Below are positions 14,996 to 24,532 of a DNA stretch of 64,000 nt, piece after piece (position 1 is the first letter of the stretch; each line of letters begins with the position of its first letter). The DNA comes from Streptomyces sp. BV286 (GTDB lineage Bacteria > Actinomycetota > Actinomycetes > Streptomycetales > Streptomycetaceae). The position numbers and the translations under genes are program-made. The stretch lies in assembly GCF_019090165.1 (NCBI RefSeq), contig NZ_JAHRIB010000178.1:124001-188000 (forward strand), read 5' to 3'. The notes under the pieces are model-generated. The model was given only the letters and a program-made list of their open reading frames with translations. It was not told the DNA's origin and made no database searches.

Positions 14996-17356
14996 ATGCC
15001 TGCCTGCGTCCCCACCCGCACCGACGACTCTTCGCACACACCGGACGAGGGGCGGCCGCACAGCCCGCCCGGGCCCGGCCGCCGAGGCCCGCGCGTTCCC
15101 CGGATCCCCCGGATCGCTGCCGCCGACCTGTCCGCCTCGATCGCCGTCTTCCTGATCGCCCTGCCCCTGTCCCTGGGCATCGCCCTCGCCACCGGAGCAC
15201 CACTGCAGGCGGGGCTCGTCGCCGCCGCCGCGGGCGGGCTCGTGGTCGGCCGGCTCGGCGGCGCCCCGCTCCAGGTCAGCGGACCCGCCGCGGGGCTCAC
15301 CGTGGTCACCGCCGACCTCATCCAGAAGTACGGATGGCGCACGACCTGCGCCATCACCGTCCTCGCCGGACTGGCCCAACTCGGCCTCGGCCTCCTGCGG
15401 GTGGCCCGTTCCGCCCTGGCCGTCAGCCCCGCGATCGTGCACGGCATGCTGGCCGGCATCGGCATCACCATCGCCGTCGCCCAGTTGCACATCGTGCTGG
15501 GCGGATCACCGAGCAGCTCGGTCGTCGACAACGTGCGGGAGCTGCCCGCCCAGCTGGCCCACCCGCAGGTGGCGGCACTTTCGATGAGCGCCCTGACACT
15601 CGCCCTCCTGCTGGCGTGGTCCCGGATCCCCGGACGCGCGGGACGGGCCCTGCGTACCGTGCCGGCCGCGCTCGTCGCCGTCACGGCGGCCACCGGGACA
15701 GCCGTCCTCGCCGGGCTCACCCTGCCCAAGGTGGACCTGCCGTCCTGGCGGAGCCACGCCCTGGCCGGACTGCCCGAGGGCCCGGCGCTCGGGCTCGTCG
15801 CCGCCGTGCTCACCACCACGCTGGTGTGCAGCGTCCAGTCGCTCCTCGGCGCCGTCGCCGTGGACAAGCTCACGGCCAGGCTGCCCGCCCAGCAGGGGCG
15901 CTCGGACCTCGACCGCGAGCTGCTCGGACAGGGCGCCGCCAACATCGTCTCGGGGTCGCTCGGCGGGCTCCCCGTCGCGGGCGTGGCCGTACGAAGCTCG
16001 GCGAACGTCCAGGCCGGCGCCCTCAGCCGGAACTCCACGATGCTGCACGGCGTCTGGGTGGTGGTGGCCGCGCTGCTGATGGTCCCGCTCCTGGAGCTGA
16101 TCCCCCTCGCCGCACTCGCCGCCCTGGTGATGGCCGTCGGCATCCAGATGGTGTCCCTGCACCACATCCGCACGGTCACCCGCCACCGCGAGGTGCTGGT
16201 GTACGCCGTCACCACGCTCGGCGTCGTCGTCCTCGGGGTGCTGGAAGGCGTCACGCTCGGGGTCGCCATGGCCGTCGGCGTCGCCCTGCACCGCCTCACG
16301 CGGACACGCATCACGCACGAGGTGGGCCCCGACGGCGTCCACCATGTGCGGGTGCGCGGGCAGTTGACGTTCCTCGCCGTACCCCGCCTCAGCCGGGCGC
16401 TTCACCTGGTGCCGCCGGGGGCCGAGGCCGTCGTCGAGCTGGACGGCTCCTTCATGGACCACGCGGCGTACGAGTCGCTGCACGACTGGCAGAGCGCGCA
16501 CACCGCGCGGGGCGGCACCGTCGAGCTGACCGGGCGCACCGGAGCACGGCTCGCGGAACCGCACCTCAAGGACGGCCACGGGCAGACGTCGCACTGCCAC
16601 TGCCGGCCCTGGACCCCCTGGCGCAACCACCACTGCGAGAACCCCGAGACACCACCGCCCGGCGGGCACCCCAGCGGGCATCAACTGGCCAGCGGGATCA
16701 GCACGTTCCAGCGCAACACCGCGCCCCTGGTGCGCGGCGAGCTGGCCCGGCTCGCCCGGGAGGGGCAGCGGCCCTCACAGCTCTTCCTGACCTGCGCCGA
16801 CTCCCGGCTGGTGACCTCGATGATCACCTCCAGCGGGCCCGGCGACCTCTTCGTCGTACGCAATGTCGGCAATCTCGTGCCGCCGCCCGGTGTGGAGAGC
16901 GGTGACGACTCGGTGGCGGCCGCGATCGAGTACGCGGTGGAGGTGCTGCAGGTGCGGTCCATCACCGTGTGCGGGCACTCCGGATGCGGGGCGATGCAGG
17001 CACTGATGAACACCGAGCCGACAGGCGCCCGGACGCCGCTGAAGCGGTGGCTGCGGCACGGACTGCCGAGCGTGGAGCGGATGGCCGCGAAGGACCGGCC
17101 CTGGACACGCATCGCGGGACGGGCTCCCGCCGACGCCGTCGAGCAGCTCTGCCTCACCAACGTGGTGCAGCAACTGGAGCATCTGCGGGCGCACGAGGCC
17201 GTGACGCGGGCCCTGGAGGAGGGCGCGCTCGAACTGCACGGGATGTACTTCCACGTGGGCGAGGCCCAGGCGTACCTGCTCACGGAGGCCACGCCCCACG
17301 AGGGCGAGGTCTTCGACCGGGTCGCGGCGGCGGCCCTGCACGACACCCCGGCCTGA
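14996..17356 (+). CDS. SulP anion transporter fused to beta-carbonic anhydrase
   Basis: A 786-residue bifunctional membrane protein. Residues about 40-420 form the multi-helix SulP transporter, starting with SASIAVFLIALPLSLGIALA and including the GPAAGLTV signature. A STAS domain follows at about 440-520, and the C-terminal 240 residues are a beta-carbonic anhydrase with Zn ligands and partner Asp Cys600, Asp602, His661 and Cys664 (CADSR and GHSGCG motifs). Such fusions are known and are thought to link bicarbonate or sulfate transport with CO2 hydration. The ATG at 14996 has GGAGGAG nine bases upstream; an in-frame ATG at 14942 lacks one. It is transcribed away from the lipoprotein gene. Confidence 0.92.
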   Translation: MPACVPTRTDDSSHTPDEGRPHSPPGPGRRGPRVPRIPRIAAADLSASIAVFLIALPLSLGIALATGAPLQAGLVAAAAGGLVVGRLGGAPLQVSGPAAGLTVVTADLIQKYGWRTTCAITVLAGLAQLGLGLLRVARSALAVSPAIVHGMLAGIGITIAVAQLHIVLGGSPSSSVVDNVRELPAQLAHPQVAALSMSALTLALLLAWSRIPGRAGRALRTVPAALVAVTAATGTAVLAGLTLPKVDLPSWRSHALAGLPEGPALGLVAAVLTTTLVCSVQSLLGAVAVDKLTARLPAQQGRSDLDRELLGQGAANIVSGSLGGLPVAGVAVRSSANVQAGALSRNSTMLHGVWVVVAALLMVPLLELIPLAALAALVMAVGIQMVSLHHIRTVTRHREVLVYAVTTLGVVVLGVLEGVTLGVAMAVGVALHRLTRTRITHEVGPDGVHHVRVRGQLTFLAVPRLSRALHLVPPGAEAVVELDGSFMDHAAYESLHDWQSAHTARGGTVELTGRTGARLAEPHLKDGHGQTSHCHCRPWTPWRNHHCENPETPPPGGHPSGHQLASGISTFQRNTAPLVRGELARLAREGQRPSQLFLTCADSRLVTSMITSSGPGDLFVVRNVGNLVPPPGVESGDDSVAAAIEYAVEVLQVRSITVCGHSGCGAMQALMNTEPTGARTPLKRWLRHGLPSVERMAAKDRPWTRIAGRAPADAVEQLCLTNVVQQLEHLRAHEAVTRALEEGALELHGMYFHVGEAQAYLLTEATPHEGEVFDRVAAAALHDTPA

Positions 17357-17386
17357 ACCGCTCCCGTCCCGCGTCCGTGGAAACGA

Positions 17387-17414
17387 GTGGCCCCCGTGTC
17401 CGCGGGCGGGCCAC
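17387..17414 (+). terminator. Weak hairpin after the SulP-carbonic anhydrase gene
   Basis: GTGGCCC and GGGCCAC pair over 7 bp around a 14-base loop, 30 bases past the stop at 17356. Plausible but not strong. Confidence 0.4.
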
Positions 17415-17545
17415 ACGCACACATGATCCCGGGACAGGTCTAAACCAATTCTCGGACGACCCTTGTCACCAGGGGCCCGCGTCTGATGAGCTGTGGCCTG
17501 GGACACAACGGTCGCCCACCGGCCCAGCACCGTAAGGGAGATGTC

Positions 17546-19501
17546 GTGAGCAACGAAAGCCTGGCCAACCTGCTCAAGGAAGAACGCAGGTTCGCGCCGC
17601 CCGCCGACCTGGCCGCGAACGCCAACGTCACGGCGGAGGCGTACGAGCAGGCCAAGGCTGACAGGCTCGGCTTCTGGGCCGAGCAGGCACGCCGGCTGAC
17701 CTGGGCCACCGAGCCGACCGAGACCCTGGACTGGTCGAACCCGCCGTTCGCGAAGTGGTTCAAGGACGGCAAGCTCAACGTCGCGTACAACTGCGTGGAC
17801 CGGCACGTCGAGGCCGGGCACGGCGACCGCGTCGCCATCCACTTCGAGGGCGAGCCGGGTGACAGCCGCACCCTCACCTACGCCGAGCTCAAGGAAGAGG
17901 TCTCCAGGGCCGCCAACGCCCTGACGGAACTGGGAGTCGGGAAGGGCGACCGGGTCGCCGTCTACCTGCCGATGATTCCCGAGGCCGTCATCTCGATGCT
18001 GGCCTGCGCCCGGATCGGCGCCGCGCACTCCGTGGTCTTCGGCGGCTTCTCCGCCGACGCCATCGCCACCCGCATCCAGGACGCCGACGCCAAGCTGGTC
18101 ATCACCGCGGACGGCGGCTACCGGCGCGGCAAGCCGGCCGCACTCAAGCCGGCCGTGGACGAGGCGGTCTCCCGGGTCGACGGCGTGGACAAGGTGCTCG
18201 TCGTGCGCCGTACGGGCCAGGAGGTGGCCTGGACCGAGGGGCGTGACGTCTGGTGGCACGAGATCACGCAGAAGCAGTCCGCCGAGCACACGCCCGAGGC
18301 GTTCGACGCCGAGCACCCGCTGTTCATCCTCTACACCTCGGGGACGACGGGTAAGCCGAAGGGCATCCTGCACACCTCCGGCGGATACCTCACGCAGACC
18401 GCGTACACGCACCACTCGGTCTTCGACCTCAAGCCGGAGACCGACGTCTACTGGTGCACGGCCGACATCGGCTGGGTCACCGGGCACTCCTACATCACGT
18501 ACGGACCGCTGGCGAACGGCGCGACCCAGGTGATGTACGAGGGCACGCCCGACACCCCGCACCAGGGGCGCTTCTGGGAGATCATCCAGAAGTACGGCGT
18601 GACGATCCTCTACACGGCCCCGACGGCCATTCGTACGTTCATGAAGTGGGGCGACGACATCCCCGCGAAGTTCGACCTGTCCTCGCTCAGGGTCCTCGGC
18701 TCCGTGGGTGAGCCGATCAACCCCGAGGCGTGGATCTGGTACCGCAAGCACATCGGCGGCGACCGCACCCCGATCGTGGACACCTGGTGGCAGACCGAGA
18801 CCGGCTCGATGATGATCTCGCCGCTGCCGGGCGTCACCGAGACGAAGCCGGGGTCGGCGCAGCGGGCGCTGCCCGGTATCGCCGCGACCGTCGTCGACGA
18901 CGAGGCGCGGGAAGTGCCCGACGGAGGCGGCGGCTACCTCGTCCTGACCGAGCCGTGGCCGTCGATGCTGCGCACCATCTGGGGTGACGACCAGCGGTTC
19001 ATCGACACCTACTGGTCGCGCTTCGAGGGCAAGTACTTCGCCGGTGACGGCGCCAAGAAGGACGAGGACGGCGACATCTGGCTGCTCGGCCGGGTGGACG
19101 ACGTGATGCTCGTGTCCGGGCACAACATCTCGACCACCGAGGTCGAGTCCGCGCTCGTCTCCCACCCCTCGGTCGCCGAGGCGGCGGTCGTGGGCGCGGC
19201 CGACGAGACGACCGGCCAGGCGATCGTCGCCTTCGTGATCCTGCGCGGCACCGCGTCGGAGACCGAGACCCTCGTGGGTGAGCTGCGGAACCACGTCGGG
19301 ACGGTCCTCGGCCCCATCGCCAAGCCGAAGCGGATCCTTCCGGTGGCGGAGCTGCCCAAGACCCGTTCCGGCAAGATCATGCGCCGGCTGCTGCGTGACG
19401 TCGCCGAGAACCGCCAGCTCGGTGACGTCACCACGCTCACGGACTCGACGGTGATGGACCTCATCCAGACGAAGCTCCCGGCGGCGTCCAGCGAGGACTG
19501 A
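17546..19501 (+). CDS. acsA: Acetyl-CoA synthetase
   Basis: A 651-residue AMP-forming acetate-CoA ligase, the usual length. It activates acetate with ATP and CoA to acetyl-CoA. The adenylate motif LFILYTSGTTGKPKG lies near residue 265, WWQTETG near 415, the hinge and Asp motif DIWLLGRVDDVMLVSGHNIS near 515, and the acetyl-regulated lysine motif PKTRSGKIMRR near 610, which is the target of Pat-type acetyltransferases. GTG at 17546 has AAGGGAG five bases upstream and begins the conserved SNESLANLL; upstream in-frame codons are not used. A strong terminator follows. Confidence 0.96.
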   Translation: MSNESLANLLKEERRFAPPADLAANANVTAEAYEQAKADRLGFWAEQARRLTWATEPTETLDWSNPPFAKWFKDGKLNVAYNCVDRHVEAGHGDRVAIHFEGEPGDSRTLTYAELKEEVSRAANALTELGVGKGDRVAVYLPMIPEAVISMLACARIGAAHSVVFGGFSADAIATRIQDADAKLVITADGGYRRGKPAALKPAVDEAVSRVDGVDKVLVVRRTGQEVAWTEGRDVWWHEITQKQSAEHTPEAFDAEHPLFILYTSGTTGKPKGILHTSGGYLTQTAYTHHSVFDLKPETDVYWCTADIGWVTGHSYITYGPLANGATQVMYEGTPDTPHQGRFWEIIQKYGVTILYTAPTAIRTFMKWGDDIPAKFDLSSLRVLGSVGEPINPEAWIWYRKHIGGDRTPIVDTWWQTETGSMMISPLPGVTETKPGSAQRALPGIAATVVDDEAREVPDGGGGYLVLTEPWPSMLRTIWGDDQRFIDTYWSRFEGKYFAGDGAKKDEDGDIWLLGRVDDVMLVSGHNISTTEVESALVSHPSVAEAAVVGAADETTGQAIVAFVILRGTASETETLVGELRNHVGTVLGPIAKPKRILPVAELPKTRSGKIMRRLLRDVAENRQLGDVTTLTDSTVMDLIQTKLPAASSED

Positions 19502-19514
19502 CACACGGCACGGA

Positions 19515-19547
19515 GGGGCACCCGGCGCAGGACGCGCCGGGTGCCCC
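19515..19547 (+). terminator. Terminator of acsA
   Basis: GGGGCACCCGGCGC and GCGCCGGGTGCCCC form a perfect 14-bp stem with a five-base loop, followed by TTCC, 13 bases past the acsA stop. Confidence 0.85.
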
Positions 19548-19728
19548 TTCCGCGTCTACCGTGAAGATCACCGGATCGACCCGGCCGTACCCTGGGTAGG
19601 CTCAGGAACGTCAACAACGCGACAGGAGAACCTCCCGAGGTCCCGGAGTTCTCCAAGAGCTGCATAGGTGCGCCGGGAAGTCTGGTCGGCATGTGCTCAG
19701 TCCTGCCCACCGACCGGAGGTCGACCTC

Positions 19729-21159
19729 GTGCCCGCGCCCGCCCCCTCCCCCGGCGAAGACCGCCGTACCGCCAGAAGCCGCAAGGCCCTCGGGCGGCTC
19801 TCGCTGCCCGAGCGGACCTTCATCACGGACGCGCTGCGCACCGAGACGGTCGGCGGCGTCCTCCTGCTCGCCGCCGCCGTCGCCGCGCTGATCTGGGCGA
19901 ACTCCCCCGTCCGGGAGAGTTACGAGTCCGTCCGCGACCTCCATGTCGGACCTGCCGCGCTCGGCCTGAACCTCTCCGTCGAGCACTGGGCGGCCGACGG
20001 GCTCCTCGCGGTCTTCTTCTTCGTCGCCGGCGTCGAGCTCAAGCGCGAACTGGTCGCCGGTGACCTCAAGGACCCGCGGGCCGCCGCGCTCCCGGTCGTC
20101 GCCGCCCTCTGCGGGATGGCCGTGCCGGCGCTCGTCTACACCCTGGTCAACGTCACCGGCGGCGGCTCGCTCGCCGGCTGGGCCGTACCCACCGCGACCG
20201 ACATCGCCTTCGCGCTGGCCGTCCTCGCCGTCCTCGGCACCTCGCTGCCGAGCGCCCTGCGCGCCTTCCTGCTCACACTCGCCGTCGTCGACGACCTCTT
20301 CGCGATCCTGATCATCGCCGTCTTCTTCACCGACGACCTGAACTTCCCGGCGCTGGGCGGCGCCACCGTCGGCCTCGCCGTCTTCTGGCTGCTGCTGCGC
20401 AAGGAGGTGCGCGGCTGGTACGTGTACGTGCCGCTCGCCCTGGTCATCTGGGGCCTGATGTACAACAGCGGCGTCCACGCCACCGTCGCCGGCGTCGCGA
20501 TGGGCCTGATGCTGCGCTGCACCACCCGCAGGGACGAGGGCGAGGAGCACTCGCCCGGCGAGCACGTCGAACACCTCGTACGGCCCCTGTCGGCGGGCCT
20601 CGCCGTACCCCTGTTCGCGCTGTTCAGCGCCGGGGTCGCGGTGTCGGGCGGCGCGCTCGGCGACGTGTTCACCCATCCGGAGACCCTCGGCGTCGTCCTC
20701 GGGCTCGTCGTCGGCAAGACGGTCGGGATCTTCGGCGGTACGTGGCTGACGGCCCGCTTCACCAGGGCGTCGCTCTCCGACGACCTCGCCTGGCCGGACG
20801 TCTTCGCGGTGGCCTCGCTCGCGGGCATCGGCTTCACGGTGTCGCTGCTCATCGGGGAACTCGCCTTCGCGGACGACGCCGCGCTCACCGACGAGGTCAA
20901 GGCCGCCGTCCTGACGGGCTCCCTGATCGCGGCCGTCCTGTCGGGGGTCCTGCTGAAGCTGCGCAACGCCAAGTACCGCAGGCTGTGGGAGGACGAGGAG
21001 CGCGACGAGGATCTCTCCGGCATCCCCGACGTCTACGAACAGGACGACCCGGCCTACCACCTGCGCATGGCCGAGATCTACGAACGAAAAGCCGCTGAGC
21101 ACCGAAGGCTTGCCGAAGTGACGGGCGGGGCAGGCGGGGAGCACGACGGTCCGGCATGA
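19729..21159 (+). CDS. nhaA: Na+/H+ antiporter NhaA
   Basis: A 476-residue sodium-proton antiporter of the cytoplasmic membrane, involved in Na+ and pH homeostasis. It has about eleven hydrophobic helices. The key family segments are FFFVAGVELKRE, AVPTATDIAFALAVLAVLG (first Asp) and LLTLAVVDDLFAI, with the ion-binding Asp pair VVDD. The C-terminal tail beyond residue 420 is charged and cytoplasmic. GTG at 19729 has GGAGG eight bases upstream and was preferred to the in-frame ATG at 19693. Confidence 0.94.
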   Translation: MPAPAPSPGEDRRTARSRKALGRLSLPERTFITDALRTETVGGVLLLAAAVAALIWANSPVRESYESVRDLHVGPAALGLNLSVEHWAADGLLAVFFFVAGVELKRELVAGDLKDPRAAALPVVAALCGMAVPALVYTLVNVTGGGSLAGWAVPTATDIAFALAVLAVLGTSLPSALRAFLLTLAVVDDLFAILIIAVFFTDDLNFPALGGATVGLAVFWLLLRKEVRGWYVYVPLALVIWGLMYNSGVHATVAGVAMGLMLRCTTRRDEGEEHSPGEHVEHLVRPLSAGLAVPLFALFSAGVAVSGGALGDVFTHPETLGVVLGLVVGKTVGIFGGTWLTARFTRASLSDDLAWPDVFAVASLAGIGFTVSLLIGELAFADDAALTDEVKAAVLTGSLIAAVLSGVLLKLRNAKYRRLWEDEERDEDLSGIPDVYEQDDPAYHLRMAEIYERKAAEHRRLAEVTGGAGGEHDGPA

Positions 21160-21293
21160 TCTGACACGCACGGTCCGATACGTACGGGCGCAGAACCCGG
21201 CCCGGCACGTACGGTCCGACACGTACGCATGACGCCCACGGCGCCGAAGCGACGACGACAAGACAACGGCGACAAGACAACAGGGAGAACGCG

Positions 21294-21782
21294 ATGAGCG
21301 CACCCGACGGCAGCCCGGTCGGCGCCGAACGCAGCATCGGCCAGCTGGTCGCCTCGGCGACGACCGAGATGTCCGCACTGGTGCACGACGAGATCGCGCT
21401 GGCGAAAGCGCAGCTCAAGCGGGACGTCAAGCGCGGGGCGGTCGGCGGTGGCGCCTTCTCGGCGGCCGGCGCGGTACTGATCTTCTCCCTGCCGATGCTG
21501 AGCTTCGCCCTGGCGTACGCCATCCGCACCTGGAGCGACTGGAACCTCGCCGTCTGCTTCCTGCTGTCGTTCGCGGCGAACGTCGTGGTCGCCGGGGTGC
21601 TCGTGCTGATCGGCGTGGTCTTCGCGAAGAAGGCCAAGAAGGGGAAGGGCCCGCAGAAGACCGCGGCCTCGGTCAAGGAATCGGCAGCCGTACTGCAGAA
21701 CGTCAAGCCGCACCCCCGTCAGGTGACCGCGGCGGACCGGGTCGGTGACGGAGTCGAGGCTGTGGCACGCTCGTCCTCATGA
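21294..21782 (+). CDS. Phage holin family (superfamily III) membrane protein
   Basis: A 162-residue protein with an N-terminal soluble helix, two transmembrane helices (about residues 50-75 and 85-108) and a Lys-rich C-terminus. Proteins of this family are common chromosomal Streptomyces proteins called holin-like only by fold; no lysis role is implied. The stop overlaps the next start in an ATGA arrangement, so it is co-translated with the alpha/beta hydrolase. Confidence 0.85.
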   Translation: MSAPDGSPVGAERSIGQLVASATTEMSALVHDEIALAKAQLKRDVKRGAVGGGAFSAAGAVLIFSLPMLSFALAYAIRTWSDWNLAVCFLLSFAANVVVAGVLVLIGVVFAKKAKKGKGPQKTAASVKESAAVLQNVKPHPRQVTAADRVGDGVEAVARSSS

Positions 21783-22741
21783 CGGGCTCCTCCCTCCCTG
21801 CGGGGCAATCACCCTCGGCGCAACCCACCTCGGTCGTACGGCTGGACGTGCCCGGCGGGCAGGTGACCCACCGGGACGTCGCCGCGAACGGCGCGCGCTT
21901 CCACATCGCCGAGATGGGCGACGGGCCCCTGGTCCTGCTGCTGCACGGCTTTCCGCAGTTCTGGTGGGCCTGGCGGCATCAGATGGTGGCCCTCGCCGAC
22001 GCGGGCTTCCGCGCGGTCGCGATGGACCTGCGGGGCGTCGGCGGCAGCGACCGCACGCCACGCGGCTACGACCCCGCGAACCTCGCGCTGGACGTCACCG
22101 GGGTCGTACGGTCCCTCGGCGAGCCCGACGCGGCGCTCGTCGGCCACGACCTCGGCGGCTATCTGGCGTGGACGGCGGCCGTGATGCGCCCCAAGCTGGT
22201 GCGCCGGCTCGTGGTCTCCTCGATGCCGCATCCCCGGCGCTGGCGCTCGGCGATGCTCTCGGACATGAAACAGAGCGCGGCGGGCTCGTACGTCTGGGGC
22301 TTCCAGCGACCCTGGATCCCGGAGCGTCAACTCGTCGCCGACGAGGGCGCCCTGGTCGGCCGGCTCGTCCGGGACTGGTCGGGGCCGCGGCTGCCGGAGG
22401 ACGACGCCGTGGAGACGTACCGGCGGGCCATGCTCATCCCCTCGACCGCGCACTGCTCGGTCGAGCCGTACCGGTGGATGGTCCGCTCGATGGCCCGTCC
22501 CGACGGCATCCAGTTCAACCGGCGCATGAAGCGGCCGGTGCGGGTGCCGACGCTGCACCTGCACGGATCGCTCGACCCGGTCATGCGCACGCGGAGCGCG
22601 GCCGGGTCCGGGGAGTACGTCGAAGCGCCGTACCGCTGGCGGCTGTTCGACGGGCTCGGGCACTTTCCGCACGAGGAGGACCCGGTGGCGTTCTCCACCG
22701 AACTGGTGAACTGGCTGAAGGACCCCGAGCCGGACCGCTGA
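21779..22741 (+). CDS. Alpha/beta hydrolase (epoxide-hydrolase-like)
   Basis: A 320-residue alpha/beta hydrolase. LLLHGFPQFWWAWRHQM is the oxyanion-hole HGxP region of epoxide hydrolases and haloalkane dehalogenases. MDLRGVGGSDRTPRGYD follows, and VGHDLGGYLAW is the nucleophile elbow with Asp as nucleophile. Near the C-terminus GLGHFPHEEDP holds the catalytic His. An Asp nucleophile favours epoxide hydrolase or dehalogenase chemistry over esterase activity; the substrate is not known. It overlaps the holin-like gene by four bases. Confidence 0.88.
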   Translation: MTGSSLPAGQSPSAQPTSVVRLDVPGGQVTHRDVAANGARFHIAEMGDGPLVLLLHGFPQFWWAWRHQMVALADAGFRAVAMDLRGVGGSDRTPRGYDPANLALDVTGVVRSLGEPDAALVGHDLGGYLAWTAAVMRPKLVRRLVVSSMPHPRRWRSAMLSDMKQSAAGSYVWGFQRPWIPERQLVADEGALVGRLVRDWSGPRLPEDDAVETYRRAMLIPSTAHCSVEPYRWMVRSMARPDGIQFNRRMKRPVRVPTLHLHGSLDPVMRTRSAAGSGEYVEAPYRWRLFDGLGHFPHEEDPVAFSTELVNWLKDPEPDR

Positions 22742-22928
22742 GGCCGCCGCACCGCGGGCCCGGTGCCGCTGCACCGCAGGTCGGGGGACACCCGCGGCCG
22801 CCCGTCGTACCGTGCGTCCCACGGGCCTCAGGAACGCCTGTCCTACGAACGCCACTTGCCTCGCGCATAGGCCAATTGGGGGGCGTGGGGGCGGTTATGG
22901 ACCTTGGGGCTGGGGCAGACGTCGGGGT

Positions 22929-23108
22929 ATGGGCTGGACGCACGACTACAGTGACGCAGCACGCAACCGCCGCTCGGCCGGCGGGCTGAGCTCCCACCGG
23001 AGGGGCGCCCCGCAGTTGCAGGGCACGGATCCCCGGCTGGGAATCCCGCACATTCTGAGGCGCCGCGCCCGCTGGGTCTCGGCCCGCCTGCGCCATCCCC
23101 GCGACTGA
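22929..23108 (+). CDS. Small conserved basic protein, unknown function
   Basis: A 59-residue frame from ATG 22929 encodes MGWTHDYSDAARNRR..., a basic protein with no Cys, signal or membrane segment. The codon pattern is Streptomyces-like and the stop is just before the convergent protease gene. I recall similar short proteins at this position in other Streptomyces, but that is memory only. The frame is open upstream to 22812, where the residues look non-coding. Confidence 0.55.
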   Translation: MGWTHDYSDAARNRRSAGGLSSHRRGAPQLQGTDPRLGIPHILRRRARWVSARLRHPRD

Positions 23109-23212
23109 GCCGCCCAGAGCCTCAGGACCTCACCGCGTGCACCTCGGGACCGGCTCCGGGCCGGTCCCGTCCGCCGGTGCCCGGCGGACGGCCAGAGCGC
23201 GCACTCGCACGG

Positions 23213-24412
23213 TCAGAGCGCGCAACTGTCGCTGTCCACCTGCTGGTTGGCGGTGCGGCCCTTGGCGATGTCCTCCCGGACCTCGTCCACGGTGAGCGCG
23301 TACCCCGTGTTGGCGTCGTCGAGGGACTTCGCGAACACCACGCCGTACACCTTGCCGTCCGGCGTGAGCAGCGGGCCGCCCGAGTTGCCCTGGCGCACGG
23401 TCGCGAACAGCGAGTACACCTTCCGCTCCACGGTGCCCCGGTGGTAGATGTCCGGGCCGTTCGCGGTGATGGGGCCGCGGACCCGCGCCGCGTTGATCGT
23501 GTACGAGCCGTTCTCCGGGAAGCCCGCGACGATCGCGCCGTCCCCCCTCGACGCCTCCCGGGTGGCGAACTGCAGGACGGGCGCGTCCAGCTCGGGCACG
23601 TCCAGCACGGCGATGTCACGCTCCCAGTCGTAGAGCACGACCTTGGACGCGTACCGCTTGCCCTCTCCGCCTATCTGGACGTACGGCTCGTCCACGCCGC
23701 CCACCACATGGGCGTTGGTCATCACGCGGCGCTTGTCGAAGACGAAACCGGTGCCTTCGAGGACCTTGCCGCAGCTCTGGGCGGTGCCGGTGACCTTGAC
23801 GATGGAGCGCTGGGCGCGGGCGGCCACCGGACTCGTCGCGAGGGCCGGGTCGGGCGGGTCCACCGCGTCGATCTGCTCGTCCGAGAAGGGGCTGAAGACC
23901 TGCGGGAAGCCGTTCTGGGCGAGGACCGAGGAGAAGTCCGCGAACCAGGTGTCGGCCTGGGCGGGCAGGGCCCTGTCCACGCCGAGCATCACCTTGGAGC
24001 CGCGGACCTCCTTGCCGAGGGTCGGCAGCGTCGTGCCGGCCAGGGCCGAGCAGATCAGCCAGGCGACGAGGAGCATCGCCACGACGTTGACGAGGGCGCC
24101 GCCCGTGGCGTCCAGGGCGCGGGCCGGGGACCAGGTGATGTACCGCCGCAGTTTGTTGCCGAGGTGGGTGGTGAGGGCCTGGCCGATCGAGGCACAGACG
24201 ATCACCACGACCACGGCGACGACGGCGGCGGTCGTGCCCACCTGCGCGTCGTCCGTCACCGCTCCCCAGACGACGGGCAGGAGGTAGACGGCGACGAGGC
24301 CACCACCCAGGAAACCGATCACCGACAGGATGCCGACGACGAAACCCTGGCGATAGCCCACGATCGCGAACCACACGGCGGCGACCAGCAACAGGATGTC
24401 CAGCACGTTCAC
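23213..24412 (-). CDS. MarP-family membrane serine protease
   Basis: A 399-residue protein with four N-terminal transmembrane helices of the colicin V production/CvpA type (residues about 5-120), then a trypsin-like extracytoplasmic protease domain. The catalytic triad is His235 (MTNAHVV), Asp266 (DWERDIAVL) and Ser344 (GNSGGP), almost at the numbers known for mycobacterial MarP, which protects against acid and cell-wall stress. Two Cys (near 121 and 214) may form a disulfide. The GTG at 24412 was chosen because the conserved N-terminus starts there. Upstream on the same strand is a NUDIX gene, 120 bases away. Confidence 0.92.
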   Translation of the reverse strand: MNVLDILLLVAAVWFAIVGYRQGFVVGILSVIGFLGGGLVAVYLLPVVWGAVTDDAQVGTTAAVVAVVVVIVCASIGQALTTHLGNKLRRYITWSPARALDATGGALVNVVAMLLVAWLICSALAGTTLPTLGKEVRGSKVMLGVDRALPAQADTWFADFSSVLAQNGFPQVFSPFSDEQIDAVDPPDPALATSPVAARAQRSIVKVTGTAQSCGKVLEGTGFVFDKRRVMTNAHVVGGVDEPYVQIGGEGKRYASKVVLYDWERDIAVLDVPELDAPVLQFATREASRGDGAIVAGFPENGSYTINAARVRGPITANGPDIYHRGTVERKVYSLFATVRQGNSGGPLLTPDGKVYGVVFAKSLDDANTGYALTVDEVREDIAKGRTANQQVDSDSCAL

Positions 24413-24532
24413 TGCTTCGAGCCTCGCCTCATCACTTTGCGGTTGCCGCGTCCTGGCCTGGGGGCCGGCCCGCCGCGCAGCGGCAGAGGGGCGAAAGGCC
24501 TCCCGGGAGGACACAGCACGGGTGCCACCCTG

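Noticed and set aside
21294..21782. Prophage lysis module
   Set aside because: The holin-family protein is a usual chromosomal Streptomyces gene here; no endolysin or phage structural genes are near.
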